Positions 40,788 through 49,472 of a stretch of 64,000 bases of DNA are shown here, in pieces (the first letter of the stretch is position 1; each line of letters opens with the position of its first letter). The stretch lies in assembly GCA_023663725.1 (NCBI GenBank), contig JAMPGX010000016.1, forward strand, positions 25,673-89,672, written 5' to 3'. This stretch comes from a bacterium (GTDB lineage Bacteria; Bacillota; Clostridia; Lachnospirales; Lachnospiraceae). The position numbers were made by a program, and so were the translations under genes. Under the pieces are notes generated by a model. The model worked only from the letters and a program-made list of their open reading frames with translations. It ran no database searches and was not told the origin of the DNA.

Positions 40788-41424
40788 CGAGTGCATCCGG
40801 ATTGACCGGGAACAGAAAAAAGGACGTGCCCTGTTAAACAGCTACAAGGCGGAACTCCAGACCAGGGGGCTTGCCACCATGGAGGACCATAACGTGAAGT
40901 ACACGAAGCTCTATGGGACTGAGGGAAATGTCGCCATCATGGACAGCATGAGCCTAGATATCCTTAACCCTGACAAACTCAGGGCGCTGGTGGGCGAGGG
41001 CGTGTATGACATGAAGGTCAAGGAGGAAGTGAAGACTGCCTATAAGCTGGATGCCAAATTTGAGAGGGCGCTGAAAGCCCTGTTTACGGGGGATTACACA
41101 TTTGAGATGGGCTTGGGTGAATTCCTTGGCCAGATGAGCGTCAAACCGGATGATAAGCAGAAGAAAGTGCTGCTAAAGAAGCTGAAGGGTGAGTTTGAGA
41201 AGGACAAGGAGACGCTTCTGGCTGTGCTGGCTCCTCAAGGGCAGGAACTGCCGGACTTTGACGTGGAGTTGTGGTACATCTACCGTATCAAGAACGGAGA
41301 ATTGATTAGAGCTTTTCTGCCGGAGGAGATGATCGACGGCACGATTGAGGCCATCAGAAAGTGCATCATGGTGGAAAGCAAGACATCCATCACATTGGAT
41401 TATGACACGGAAACGGAGGAGTAA
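40744..41424 (+). CDS. Conserved phage protein of unknown function
   Basis: This is a 226-residue protein from a TTG start at 40744 behind GGAGGGG. ATG 40717 and 40765 are alternatives. The N-terminal 60 residues are helical and charged. The middle (SMSLDILNPDKLRALVGEGV, ALFTGDYTFEMGLGEFLGQM) looks conserved. I recall similar uncharacterised proteins from early operons of gut Firmicutes phages but no function. No membrane or secretion signals are seen. Confidence 0.75.
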   Translation: MGQELRKMTNRQLIDECIRIDREQKKGRALLNSYKAELQTRGLATMEDHNVKYTKLYGTEGNVAIMDSMSLDILNPDKLRALVGEGVYDMKVKEEVKTAYKLDAKFERALKALFTGDYTFEMGLGEFLGQMSVKPDDKQKKVLLKKLKGEFEKDKETLLAVLAPQGQELPDFDVELWYIYRIKNGELIRAFLPEEMIDGTIEAIRKCIMVESKTSITLDYDTETEE

Positions 41425-41426
41425 AC

Positions 41427-41639
41427 ATGGAAGAGAAAATGAATTATCAGGAACTGGAGGGCGGCACAGCGGCCCAGGAAGGAACTAGCGCAAAGACACA
41501 AGAGGCCAGCATGGAGGGAACCTTAAAAGAGGCTGTTGGGGTGCTGGAGCAGGAACAGGTCGGTGAGGGTACGGCCCAGGAGGAGATCAATGAGGTAGAC
41601 GGGGAGCCCATCTATCATGCCAACGAAGGGGAGGAGTAA
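41427..41639 (+). CDS. Small acidic low-complexity phage protein
   Basis: The 70-residue protein is very rich in Glu, Gln, Gly and Ala and is probably disordered. It follows the previous stop by 2 nt and ends 4 nt before the endolysin start, with GGAG upstream. No family is recognised. Confidence 0.6.
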   Translation: MEEKMNYQELEGGTAAQEGTSAKTQEASMEGTLKEAVGVLEQEQVGEGTAQEEINEVDGEPIYHANEGEE

Positions 41640-41643
41640 GCGT

Positions 41644-43233
41644 ATGGATAAGATAAGGATTTGTATTGACGCGGGACACTATGGGAAATATAATCGGTCT
41701 CCAGTGGTCCCTTCCTATTATGAGTCGGACATGGTGTGGAAACTGCACCTGATGCAGAAGGAGATCCTGGAGGGATATGGTTTCGAGGTCGTGACTACCA
41801 GAGTCGATCAGGGAACAGACAGAAAGCTCTATGAGAGGGGATATGCAGCCAAGGGCTGTACCCTATTTATCAGTGATCATTCTAACGCCTGTGGGTCTGA
41901 GGGAGTGGACTACCCCGTGGTGTACCGGGCATATGATAATGCCGGAGACAGTGACAGGCTTGCTCTGGAACTTGCGAGAACTATTGCATCCGTTATGGGG
42001 ACATCAAAATCTGGGAGGACCGCAACGAGGAGAGGATCCACTGGCGGAGAATATTATGGAGTTCTTAGAGGAGCTAGAGCGGCCGGATTGACAGACTACT
42101 ATATTGTGGAGCACTCTTTCCATACCAACACGGCGGCAACCAGATGGCTGCTGGATGATGGCAACCTACGCAGGCTTGCGGAGGCGGAGTGCCAAGTGAT
42201 CGCAAAGCATTATGGAATGGACGGGGGACTACCGGGGAATATATCTGACATGACCAAGATCACCGGAAAAGCGGAAACAACGGCGGAGCAGATGGCGGTT
42301 TACATAAAAGGAAAGAACGCTAGCGTTGCCCAGAGTGTCCTTGACATGATCCCCCTCTATCTGTCAGAAGGAGAAGGGGAAAACATCCGGGGCGATATAG
42401 CTTTTGCCCAGAGCTGTCTTGAGACAGGGAATTTTGCTTTCGGCGGGAGTGCGGTAGAACTTGCGCAGAACAACTTCTGCGGTATGGGAGTCACAGCAAA
42501 AGGGGAAAAGGGTGATAGCTTTGGAACGCCGCAGCTTGGCATCCGGGCACAGATTCAGCACCTGAAAGCGTATGCTAATACGTCAAAGTTGAAAAAAGAT
42601 TGTGTTGATCCCCGTTTCAGCCTTGTATCACGGGGCTGCGCTCCCTATGTGGAGTATCTGGGCATACAGGAGAATCCGAAGGGTAAAGGATGGGCTGCAG
42701 GTGCAGGATATGGGGATAAGATACTGAAGATCCTGCATGCCATCAAAGGAACCAGCAGCGGACAGGAAAATGGTGATACCAAAGACAATAGTCTCAAGAA
42801 TGATGGCAGGATTTCTTACCTGATAACGACTACCTGTGATGTGCTGAATGTCCGGTCTGGCCCCGGCACAAACTATCCGGTGGTCTCCCAGATCAGCGAA
42901 CCGGCGGGAAAGAAGAACAGGTACACGATCGCGGAGGAGCGGTCCGGGTGGGGGCGGCTTAAATCCGGCGCTGGCTGGATCAGCCTGGCATACACCAAGA
43001 AGGAAGAGGAGACAGAGCGGCCCGCTACCTTTATCCCTTACCTGATAACGACTACTTGTGATGTGCTAAACATCCGATCCGGTCCGGGCATCAACTATCC
43101 GGTGGCCTCCCGGATCAGCGAACCAGCGGGAAAGAAGAACAGGTACACAATCGTGGAGGAGCAATCTGGGTGGGGAAAGCTTAAATCCGGCGCTGGCTGG
43201 ATAAAGCTTTCCTATACGGTCAAAGCGTCCTGA
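41644..43233 (+). CDS. Bifunctional endolysin: amidase, glucosaminidase and two SH3 repeats
   Basis: This phage cell-wall hydrolase has 529 residues. Residues about 4-192 are an Amidase_3 N-acetylmuramoyl-L-alanine amidase (ICIDAGHYGKYN zinc His, VEHSFHTN Glu-His). Residues about 215-380 form a glucosaminidase-like domain (DIAFAQSCLETGNFAF with a catalytic-type Glu, NNFCGMG). Two SH3 domains (about 392-450 and 466-523) come from a recent internal duplication. ATG 41644 follows GGGGAGGAG. It has no signal peptide, so release needs the holin at 43703. Confidence 0.92.
   Translation: MDKIRICIDAGHYGKYNRSPVVPSYYESDMVWKLHLMQKEILEGYGFEVVTTRVDQGTDRKLYERGYAAKGCTLFISDHSNACGSEGVDYPVVYRAYDNAGDSDRLALELARTIASVMGTSKSGRTATRRGSTGGEYYGVLRGARAAGLTDYYIVEHSFHTNTAATRWLLDDGNLRRLAEAECQVIAKHYGMDGGLPGNISDMTKITGKAETTAEQMAVYIKGKNASVAQSVLDMIPLYLSEGEGENIRGDIAFAQSCLETGNFAFGGSAVELAQNNFCGMGVTAKGEKGDSFGTPQLGIRAQIQHLKAYANTSKLKKDCVDPRFSLVSRGCAPYVEYLGIQENPKGKGWAAGAGYGDKILKILHAIKGTSSGQENGDTKDNSLKNDGRISYLITTTCDVLNVRSGPGTNYPVVSQISEPAGKKNRYTIAEERSGWGRLKSGAGWISLAYTKKEEETERPATFIPYLITTTCDVLNIRSGPGINYPVASRISEPAGKKNRYTIVEEQSGWGKLKSGAGWIKLSYTVKAS
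42816..43210. repeat. Internal direct repeat encoding the two endolysin SH3 domains
   Basis: The segments 42816-42988 and 43038-43210 are nearly identical (222-bp period, 74 codons) and keep the same frame. High nucleotide identity indicates recent duplication. Confidence 0.85.
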
Positions 43234-43251
43234 CGGAGAAAGGAGACAGGC

Positions 43252-43578
43252 ATGGCAGATGAACTTACAAGGGCCCTCATCAGCGAGACCACCCTGGAGG
43301 ATATCGCGGACAGCTACCGGCCGGTGGTAGAGATCATAGGGGTACAGAAGTTCATGGAGCTCTGTGAGTATGCCATGGGCGATGAGCTGTATTTCCCCAA
43401 AGCTGAAAGCGTCATATCCCCCGCAAGAAACAGGCGGATCAAGAAGGAGTGGAACGGATATAATGCAAAGGAGTTGGCGGAGAAATATAACCTGACTACA
43501 AAGCAAATCGGGAACATCCTGAAGGATGAGCCTGTGGTTGGACAGATGAGCCTCTTTGATATATCACCTGAGCTCTGA
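43252..43578 (+). CDS. Mor-family middle transcription activator
   Basis: This 108-residue protein is of the Mor/C family, which activates middle and late Mu promoters. The N-terminal dimerisation region (YRPVVEIIGVQKFMELCEYA) is followed by a helix-turn-helix (ARNRRIKKEWNGYNAKELAE, KYNLTTKQIGNIL). ATG 43252 follows AAAGGAGA. It lies between endolysin and holin. The dyad at 43626-43651 and the late genes downstream are its likely target region. Confidence 0.9.
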   Translation: MADELTRALISETTLEDIADSYRPVVEIIGVQKFMELCEYAMGDELYFPKAESVISPARNRRIKKEWNGYNAKELAEKYNLTTKQIGNILKDEPVVGQMSLFDISPEL

Positions 43579-43625
43579 ATCGGGAAATATTTCCCCTAAA
43601 GAATCTTTCACAAATGGATTAGAGT

Positions 43626-43651
43626 AGAGCATGTACCAGTGTACATGCTCT
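43626..43651. promoter_or_regulatory. Perfect hairpin/dyad after the Mor gene
   Basis: AGAGCATGTAC-CAGT-GTACATGCTCT has 11-bp arms and is 48 bp past the Mor stop. The downstream T content is low, so it may be a Mor-binding dyad for a late promoter, or a weak terminator. Confidence 0.6.
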
Positions 43652-43702
43652 TACTGCGTTTATCGTTATTCTCGCACAAATTGACAGAAAGGAAGTGGTT
43701 TT

Positions 43703-44017
43703 ATGGGTAGTATCACACAAGAGGTATCACAGGTCATCAGTTTTATCGGTATCATGGCATTCATTGTATCAGCCATCGCGGAGGCGGTCAAGAAATGGGC
43801 ATGGTTTGAAAAAAGGGTTCCCACGGCATTGACTGTTATTGTGCTGTCCCTTATCCTTTGCCCGCTCTGCGCGCTGGGGCTGGCGGCACACTATGGCGTT
43901 GCGGTTACATGGTTCATGCTCACCGCGTCGTTTATTGTCGCGTTCATCGTGGCGCTGGTGGCCATGGACGGATGGGAACGGGTCACAGATCTGGCCGGAA
44001 AACTCATCAGGAAGTAG
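43703..44017 (+). CDS. Phage holin-like membrane protein
   Basis: The 104-residue protein has three hydrophobic segments (about 10-28, 40-62 and 66-88) and a charged C-terminus (RVTDLAGKLIRK). Size and topology fit a class I holin that permeabilises the membrane for endolysin release. AAAGGAAG precedes the ATG. It is the first gene after the 124-bp gap that holds the dyad. Confidence 0.82.
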   Translation: MGSITQEVSQVISFIGIMAFIVSAIAEAVKKWAWFEKRVPTALTVIVLSLILCPLCALGLAAHYGVAVTWFMLTASFIVAFIVALVAMDGWERVTDLAGKLIRK

Positions 44018-44023
44018 CGGCCT

Positions 44024-44392
44024 ATGGAAATGATGGGGTATACAATCACGTTCTCCGATGTAATGGCCGGGGCAATCCCGGTAATGCTGGGAGCGCTGGC
44101 GTTTTTCATCAAGGGGTGGTTTAAAAGCGTGATGGCCACCCAGGAGAAGATCAGAGAAGAAAATAAAGAGAATATCGAGAAGATCAACCAGAGAATCGAC
44201 AAGCTGGAGGGGGAGACAGATAGGGACATAACAGGCATCCGGGAAGAACTTAACCATATCAAGGGTGACTTTGCTACTACCTTCGTCCTCCGGGAAGATT
44301 TCTTCCGATCCATGAACGGGGTGGAAGACCGTATGCGGAGCATTGACAGCAAGATCGACAAGCTGCTGGTACAGAGCGGCAGGAAAGATTGA
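44024..44392 (+). CDS. Mu gp25-like membrane coiled-coil protein
   Basis: The 122-residue protein has an N-terminal membrane helix (about 12-33) followed by a long coiled coil (about 40-115, REENKENIEKINQRIDKLEG). This matches the layout of Mu gp25 (DUF2730). It could assist lysis or assembly. The start lies 6 nt after the holin stop. ATG 44024, 44030 and 44033 are all possible. Confidence 0.75.
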   Translation: MEMMGYTITFSDVMAGAIPVMLGALAFFIKGWFKSVMATQEKIREENKENIEKINQRIDKLEGETDRDITGIREELNHIKGDFATTFVLREDFFRSMNGVEDRMRSIDSKIDKLLVQSGRKD

Positions 44393-44401
44393 GGTGGCGG
44401 C

Positions 44402-44716
44402 GTGAATGAATTAGAAAAAGCGGAGATTAAACAGAATAAGGCGATCCGGGGGTATATCATCCGGTGCCTGGTGAAAGGGTATAACAACACAGCCCTTACG
44501 AGGCAGTTATCCAACGCCATGATAGCGGCGGGACTCATCATATCTCCCGATATCAGCAAGTACCTGGATTATCTCCAGGGGGCCGGGTACATTGAGTTCA
44601 CGGAGGAAAAAGTTACTGCGTACAATGCTTACGCCAATGACGCGGTTGTTAAGCTTACCAAGGAGGGCGTGGATCTGGCGGAGGGTACCACCTGCGACAA
44701 TGGGGTTGACATCTGA
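44402..44716 (+). CDS. Mu gp26-like winged-helix protein
   Basis: This is a 104-residue protein with a GTG start, GGTGGCGG upstream, and a 1-nt overlap with the next gene. A helix-turn-helix-like pattern (NTALTRQLSNAMIAAG, ISPDISKYLDYLQGAGYIEF) suggests a winged helix. It holds the position of Mu gp26. In Mu-like phages this gene lies just before the terminase partners, but its role is unsettled. Confidence 0.75.
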   Translation: MNELEKAEIKQNKAIRGYIIRCLVKGYNNTALTRQLSNAMIAAGLIISPDISKYLDYLQGAGYIEFTEEKVTAYNAYANDAVVKLTKEGVDLAEGTTCDNGVDI

Positions 44717-45279
44717 TGGGGGAGAAGAGGAGCAAGCAGCGGGTATGCGGCAAGATCGATGAGCTGCCGGAACATCTGCGAATGAAAGTGGACGTGCTGC
44801 TTGCCGATGTCTCCAACTCCTATGAGTACATAAGCTCGTATCTGAAAGAGGAAGGGTACGAGATCTCCAAATCCGCCGTTGGCAGGTATGCCACCCGGAC
44901 AAACCGAACCATGCAGAGGATCCTGGAGGCTCAGGCCCAGACCGACAGGCTAATCCAGGCGGTAAAGGAGAATCCGGAGACAGACTATACCGAGGCGGCG
45001 ATCCTGCTGACCATGAACGGGCTGCTGAACAAGGTGGCTACTGCCGAGGAGGAGTGGGATGAGATGCCGCTGGACAAGGCCGGGCGGCTCATCGCCTCCC
45101 TATCCAGGACAAAGGTGTACAAGGACCGGGTAAGGCAGGATATGAAGAAAAAGGCGGATGTGGCTTTCCGGGAAATGGAGGCTGAGATGCTGAAAGTGAT
45201 CAAGCAGGATGAGAAATCTGCCGGGATGCTTAAGGAGATACTGGAAAGGGCAAAGGAGCGGATGATGCAGGATGATTGA
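44716..45279 (+). CDS. Mu gp27-like protein (DUF3486), probable small terminase
   Basis: The 187-residue protein has an N-terminal helix-turn-helix region (LRMKVDVLLADVSNSYEYIS, YLKEEGYEISKSAVGRY) typical of DUF3486/Mu gp27. Helical coiled-coil segments follow. The family sits beside the large terminase and is thought to recognise packaging DNA. It overlaps the large terminase start by 8 nt, giving translational coupling. Confidence 0.88.
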   Translation: MGEKRSKQRVCGKIDELPEHLRMKVDVLLADVSNSYEYISSYLKEEGYEISKSAVGRYATRTNRTMQRILEAQAQTDRLIQAVKENPETDYTEAAILLTMNGLLNKVATAEEEWDEMPLDKAGRLIASLSRTKVYKDRVRQDMKKKADVAFREMEAEMLKVIKQDEKSAGMLKEILERAKERMMQDD

Positions 45280-47038
45280 TATTGAGGGCTGGATACGGGA
45301 GCTTGAAGAGGAAGAGCATCTGGATAGTAAGAATAATGAAGAGTACCAGACCAGGCTGTTTGAGGAATATGTCCTTCGGGGTACAGATCATCAAAAGGAG
45401 CGGGAAGAGCTGTGGGAGCGTTACCGGGCTGGAGGGGAATTAATGGGGGAGAGGGGGCTGAGGAAAGAGCTTGCCGCCTTTGACATGTCTTATTTTGGCC
45501 GTGCGTATCTGTCTCACTATTTTATCCGAAAATCTCCCCCTTTCCATGAGGAGCTTGACGGGATCTGGAGCCAGGGAGTAATGAAAGGCAGGAATCCTTT
45601 AAGAGAGGCCAAGCTGATTTCTAGGATGAAAGGCTCCCGTCAGGTAGTGGCGGCTCCCCGCGGCCACGCGAAATCCACAAACCTCACCTTTAAGGACAGT
45701 CTCCACGCCATCCTATATGGGTACAAGCACTATATCCTCATTCTGTCTGACTCATCAGAGCAGGCAGAGGGGTTTCTGGATGATATCAAGACGGAGCTGG
45801 AGGACAATGCCAACATCATCATGGACTTTGGATCCTTGAAAGGGGACAAGGCATGGCGCAGCGGCGTGATCCTGACCAGCACGGACATAAAAGCGGAGGC
45901 TATTGGCTCAGGCAAGAAGGTCAGGGGCCGCCGTCACAGAAACTGGCGGCCAGACCTGATCGTGCTGGATGACATCGAGAATGACGAGAACGTAAACACG
46001 CCGGAGCAGAGGCGCAAGCTGAAATCCTGGTTTGACAAGGCCGTCTCCAAGGCGGGTGACACATACACAGACATCATGTACATAGGAACTATCCTGCACT
46101 ATGATTCGCTGCTCAGTAACGTACTCCAAAACCCCAGATACAAAACAAGAAAGTATCGGGCTGTCATATCAGAGGCGGTCAATGTCCGGCTCTGGGAGGA
46201 ATGGGAAAGCATTTACACGAACCTTTTTAATGAGGCCCATGAGCAGGACGCCCGGGCATTCTATGAAGAACACAGGGAGGAGATGCTCCTTGGTACGGAG
46301 GTCCTCTGGGAGGAGAAACTGTCCTACTATGACCTTATGGAGATCAAGGTTTCTGAAGGGGAGGCATCCTTTAACTCAGAACTACAGAACGATCCAGTAG
46401 ATCCGGATAACGCCACCTTCAATCCGGAATGGTTTGATTACTATGAACCGGAGCTGATGGATTTTTCCAGTCCGGAATTCATATTCATTGGGGCGAACGA
46501 TCCGTCCTTGGGGAAAAACAAAAAGTCGGATACGAGCTCCATCATTAATTTGGCTCTGTCCACTAAGACTGGGTACATGTATGTGGTGGATGCCTCTGTG
46601 GAAAGACGCAAGCCGGACGTCATCATCGATGATGTTTTTGAAACGCAGCGGCGGCTGAAAAGGGACTATGGGAAAGGGTTTTATAAGTTCGGGGTCGAGA
46701 TTGTCCAGTTCCAGTATTACTTCAAGGAAGTCATGGCGGCCAAATCAGCCCAAGAAGGAGAGTACATTCCCATTGAGGAGATACAGTCCACAGCAAATAA
46801 GACGCTCAGAATAGAGTCGCTGCAGCCTGTAATCAAGAACAAATACCTGAAATTCAATCGGGAACACAAGACCCTGCTTAAACAGCTCCAGGAGTTCCCC
46901 ATGGGAAAAAATGACGATGCGCCGGACGGACTCCAGATGGCTGTGCAGTTGGCGCAGTCAGTCAAGGCGGTAGCTGCAAAAATAAAATATAGGACTGTCC
47001 TTAAAAGGAAACTTCGGATGGGGAAGGGTGCGTACTAG
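45272..47038 (+). CDS. Terminase large subunit (Mu gp28-like)
   Basis: This 588-residue DNA packaging motor has an ATPase domain with Walker A-like APRGHAKST (about residues 127-135) and Walker B DLIVLDDIEND (about 228-238). A C-terminal RNase H-like nuclease domain has acidic residues in GANDPSLGKN and around EIVQFQ. The sequence fits the Mu gp28 type. It lies between gp27 and portal homologues, as in Mu. Confidence 0.93.
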   Translation: MIDIEGWIRELEEEEHLDSKNNEEYQTRLFEEYVLRGTDHQKEREELWERYRAGGELMGERGLRKELAAFDMSYFGRAYLSHYFIRKSPPFHEELDGIWSQGVMKGRNPLREAKLISRMKGSRQVVAAPRGHAKSTNLTFKDSLHAILYGYKHYILILSDSSEQAEGFLDDIKTELEDNANIIMDFGSLKGDKAWRSGVILTSTDIKAEAIGSGKKVRGRRHRNWRPDLIVLDDIENDENVNTPEQRRKLKSWFDKAVSKAGDTYTDIMYIGTILHYDSLLSNVLQNPRYKTRKYRAVISEAVNVRLWEEWESIYTNLFNEAHEQDARAFYEEHREEMLLGTEVLWEEKLSYYDLMEIKVSEGEASFNSELQNDPVDPDNATFNPEWFDYYEPELMDFSSPEFIFIGANDPSLGKNKKSDTSSIINLALSTKTGYMYVVDASVERRKPDVIIDDVFETQRRLKRDYGKGFYKFGVEIVQFQYYFKEVMAAKSAQEGEYIPIEEIQSTANKTLRIESLQPVIKNKYLKFNREHKTLLKQLQEFPMGKNDDAPDGLQMAVQLAQSVKAVAAKIKYRTVLKRKLRMGKGAY

Positions 47039-47049
47039 GAGGTAAGAAT

Positions 47050-48618
47050 ATGGCAAAGAAGAAAAGGCCGCAGAAGAACGTGTTTGTCCCTGAAACTGAT
47101 ACGGGAACCAGGAGGCCGGTGACGGCAAGTGTAGCAGCAGGCGACGCCAATGATAAGTTCTCCAGCTATCCGTCCAATGGCCTGACACCCCGGAGGCTGG
47201 CCCAGATATTCAGGGAGGCGGACGAGGGAAACGTCCTGATGCAGATGGAACTCTTCGAGGAAATGGAGGAGAAGGACACACACCTGTTTTCACAGCTACA
47301 GACAAGGAAACTTGCCGTGACAGGGTTGGACTGGGAGGTACAGCCATTTTCAGAGGATGAGGAGGATAAGCGGATCGCCGACTTTGTATCCGGCCAGCTC
47401 AAGGGACTTGAAAATTTTGACGAGGTGCTGCTGGATATGCTTGACGCCATCGGAAAAGGCATCAGCATCATGGAGATCGACTGGGCAGTGGAGAGCGGCA
47501 GGAATGTGATACAGGACGTGGAATATGTCCATCCCAAGAAACTCATATGGGATGGCGCCACGGACGAGATGAAGATCTGCACCAGAGAGTATCCTTTTGG
47601 GATTACCCTGCCAGCGAACAAGTTCGTGGTACACAGATATAAGGCAAAGTCGGGACACGCGAGTCGGGCGGGCATCTTGAGGGTTGTGGCCTGGATGTAT
47701 CTTTTTAAGAATTATGATATCAAAGACTGGGTGAGCTTTTGCGAGGTGTTCGGGATGCCGCTGCGCCTTGGGAAATATGAAGCTTCCGCCTCAGAGGACG
47801 ATAAGAGACAGCTCATGGAGGCCATCATCAATCTGGGGACGGATGCGGCGGGCATTGTGCCCAGTTCCACAATGATAGAGTTCATTGAGTCTAATAAGAC
47901 TACAAGTATAGAGCTGTATGAGAATTTTGCCCGATTTTGTGATGAACAGATGAGCAAAGCCATCCTTGGCCAGACGCTCACCTCTGACAGCGGCGGAGGC
48001 TCCTATGCCCAGTCAAAGACCCACAATGAAGTCCGGCACGATTTGACGGTGGCAGACGCCAAGGCGCTGGCCGGTACGATCAGGAGGGACATCATCAGGC
48101 CGCTGGTGGAATTTAACTTCGGAATGGATGCGCATGTGCCGTTTTTTGGGTTTGACTGCCGGGAGGTGGAAGATCAAAAAGAAGCGGTGCAGGTTCTTAA
48201 AACGCTTGCCTGCAACATGGGGCTCAAGATCCCCACAGGATACATTTACAAAAAATTTAATATCCCAAAACCGGAAGAGGGCGAGGAGGTGCTGCAGCCT
48301 CAGTCCTATTCCCAGAAGGGGCATTCTGAGGAAATGGAGGAATTCAAGCTGTCTCAGGATGCGGGGCACAAGGAGCAGGGACAGGTGGACACCATTGTAG
48401 AGATGTCCAACAAAAAAGCTGGTGAGATCTTCCAAGAGATGCTGGGGCCTATTCTCAAGGTAATTGACAAAGCCAGCGATATGGAAGATTTACAGAAGAT
48501 ATTGAAAGATGAGGGGCAACTTCGCAAATTGTATAAGGAAATGGAGAGTCCGGAGTTGGAAGATCTGTTGCAGCAGGGAATATACCTGTCCCATCTGGTT
48601 GGGAGGACAATGGACTGA
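47050..48618 (+). CDS. Portal protein (Mu gp29-like, DUF935)
   Basis: This 522-residue portal forms the dodecameric DNA channel at one capsid vertex. DUF935 features include FREADEGNVLMQMELFEEME, FSQLQTRKLAVTGLDWEV and NYDIKDWVSFCEVFGMPLRL. The last ~80 residues are helical and acidic. Its stop codon overlaps the next ATG by one base. Confidence 0.92.
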   Translation: MAKKKRPQKNVFVPETDTGTRRPVTASVAAGDANDKFSSYPSNGLTPRRLAQIFREADEGNVLMQMELFEEMEEKDTHLFSQLQTRKLAVTGLDWEVQPFSEDEEDKRIADFVSGQLKGLENFDEVLLDMLDAIGKGISIMEIDWAVESGRNVIQDVEYVHPKKLIWDGATDEMKICTREYPFGITLPANKFVVHRYKAKSGHASRAGILRVVAWMYLFKNYDIKDWVSFCEVFGMPLRLGKYEASASEDDKRQLMEAIINLGTDAAGIVPSSTMIEFIESNKTTSIELYENFARFCDEQMSKAILGQTLTSDSGGGSYAQSKTHNEVRHDLTVADAKALAGTIRRDIIRPLVEFNFGMDAHVPFFGFDCREVEDQKEAVQVLKTLACNMGLKIPTGYIYKKFNIPKPEEGEEVLQPQSYSQKGHSEEMEEFKLSQDAGHKEQGQVDTIVEMSNKKAGEIFQEMLGPILKVIDKASDMEDLQKILKDEGQLRKLYKEMESPELEDLLQQGIYLSHLVGRTMD

Positions 48619-49370
48619 TGGACGTACTATATGGGCTCACGAAGGATTTTGTCTTTAAGGAGGCGGTGGCGTTCCTGAGAGGGAAACGAGCCTTGCCGGA
48701 AGAGGAATACAGGCTGTTGGGCGATGAGAGCCGGGCAAGGGCCTTTACAGTGTCGGGATATACGAGCCTGGAAGTCTTACAGGAATTTTTAGACTGTCTG
48801 GCCCAGGCAGCCCAGGAGGGAACCACCAAGGAAAAATTCAGGGAGGATATGAACCATTTCCTTGAAGAGCACGGCTATGATGGTATCAACCCATGGAAGA
48901 GTGACAACATCTTCCGGACGAACATGCAGACAGCGTTTGGCGCAGGCCATTATAAGAGCATGACGGACAAGACCGCTATGAAACTGCGTCCATACTGGCG
49001 GTACCGTACAGCCGGGGACGGGCATGTGAGAGAGTCTCATGCAGTTATGGAGGGCCGGGTATACCGGGCGGATGACCCTATATGGGATATATGGTATCCT
49101 CCCAACGGATTCCGCTGCCGCTGCATGGTGGTAAGCCTGACCAGGCAACAGGTTGAGCGGCTGGGGCTACAGGTTGAGACAGCACCGCCGTTTGACATTG
49201 ACTATTCCACCGGAGAACTTCTCCCCAAATTTCCGGATAAAGGCTTTTCCAACAATCCTGCTAAGGCTGCCTGGAAACCGGATATGGAAAATATATCTCC
49301 GGAATTGAAAAGAATATATGAGGAAAAAGTGCCCCTTAAATCACCTAAAGCGATCAGAGCGCCTATTTAG
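48618..49370 (+). CDS. Minor head/morphogenesis protein (Mu gpF-like)
   Basis: The 250-residue protein contains the SPP1 gp7/Mu gpF signature: a helical domain followed by the HAVMEGRVYRADDPIWDIWY, PPNGFRCRCMVV motif with conserved Cys. It is thought to connect packaging and early head assembly. The C-terminal 60 residues are variable. A 102-bp non-coding gap with a palindrome follows. Confidence 0.92.
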   Translation: MDVLYGLTKDFVFKEAVAFLRGKRALPEEEYRLLGDESRARAFTVSGYTSLEVLQEFLDCLAQAAQEGTTKEKFREDMNHFLEEHGYDGINPWKSDNIFRTNMQTAFGAGHYKSMTDKTAMKLRPYWRYRTAGDGHVRESHAVMEGRVYRADDPIWDIWYPPNGFRCRCMVVSLTRQQVERLGLQVETAPPFDIDYSTGELLPKFPDKGFSNNPAKAAWKPDMENISPELKRIYEEKVPLKSPKAIRAPI

Positions 49371-49417
49371 GGATAAATGGCATTGGGTAAGGAGGGGGAC
49401 GCATTGAGACGTTCAGG

Positions 49418-49446
49418 GGCGTTATAACGCGTAATAACGCCGTTAC
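49418..49446. repeat. Internal palindrome related to the left-end repeats
   Basis: An 8-bp inverted repeat GGCGTTAT / ATAACGCC (49418-49425 with 49434-49441) contains TAACGC-GTAA-TAACGC and ends in CGTTAC. GGCGTTAT and CGTTAC also occur in the left-end site at 32827-32848. It lies in the only sizeable gap within the head genes. Confidence 0.6.
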
Positions 49447-49472
49447 AGGGCAAAGAAAAGAGGAGGCATGGT

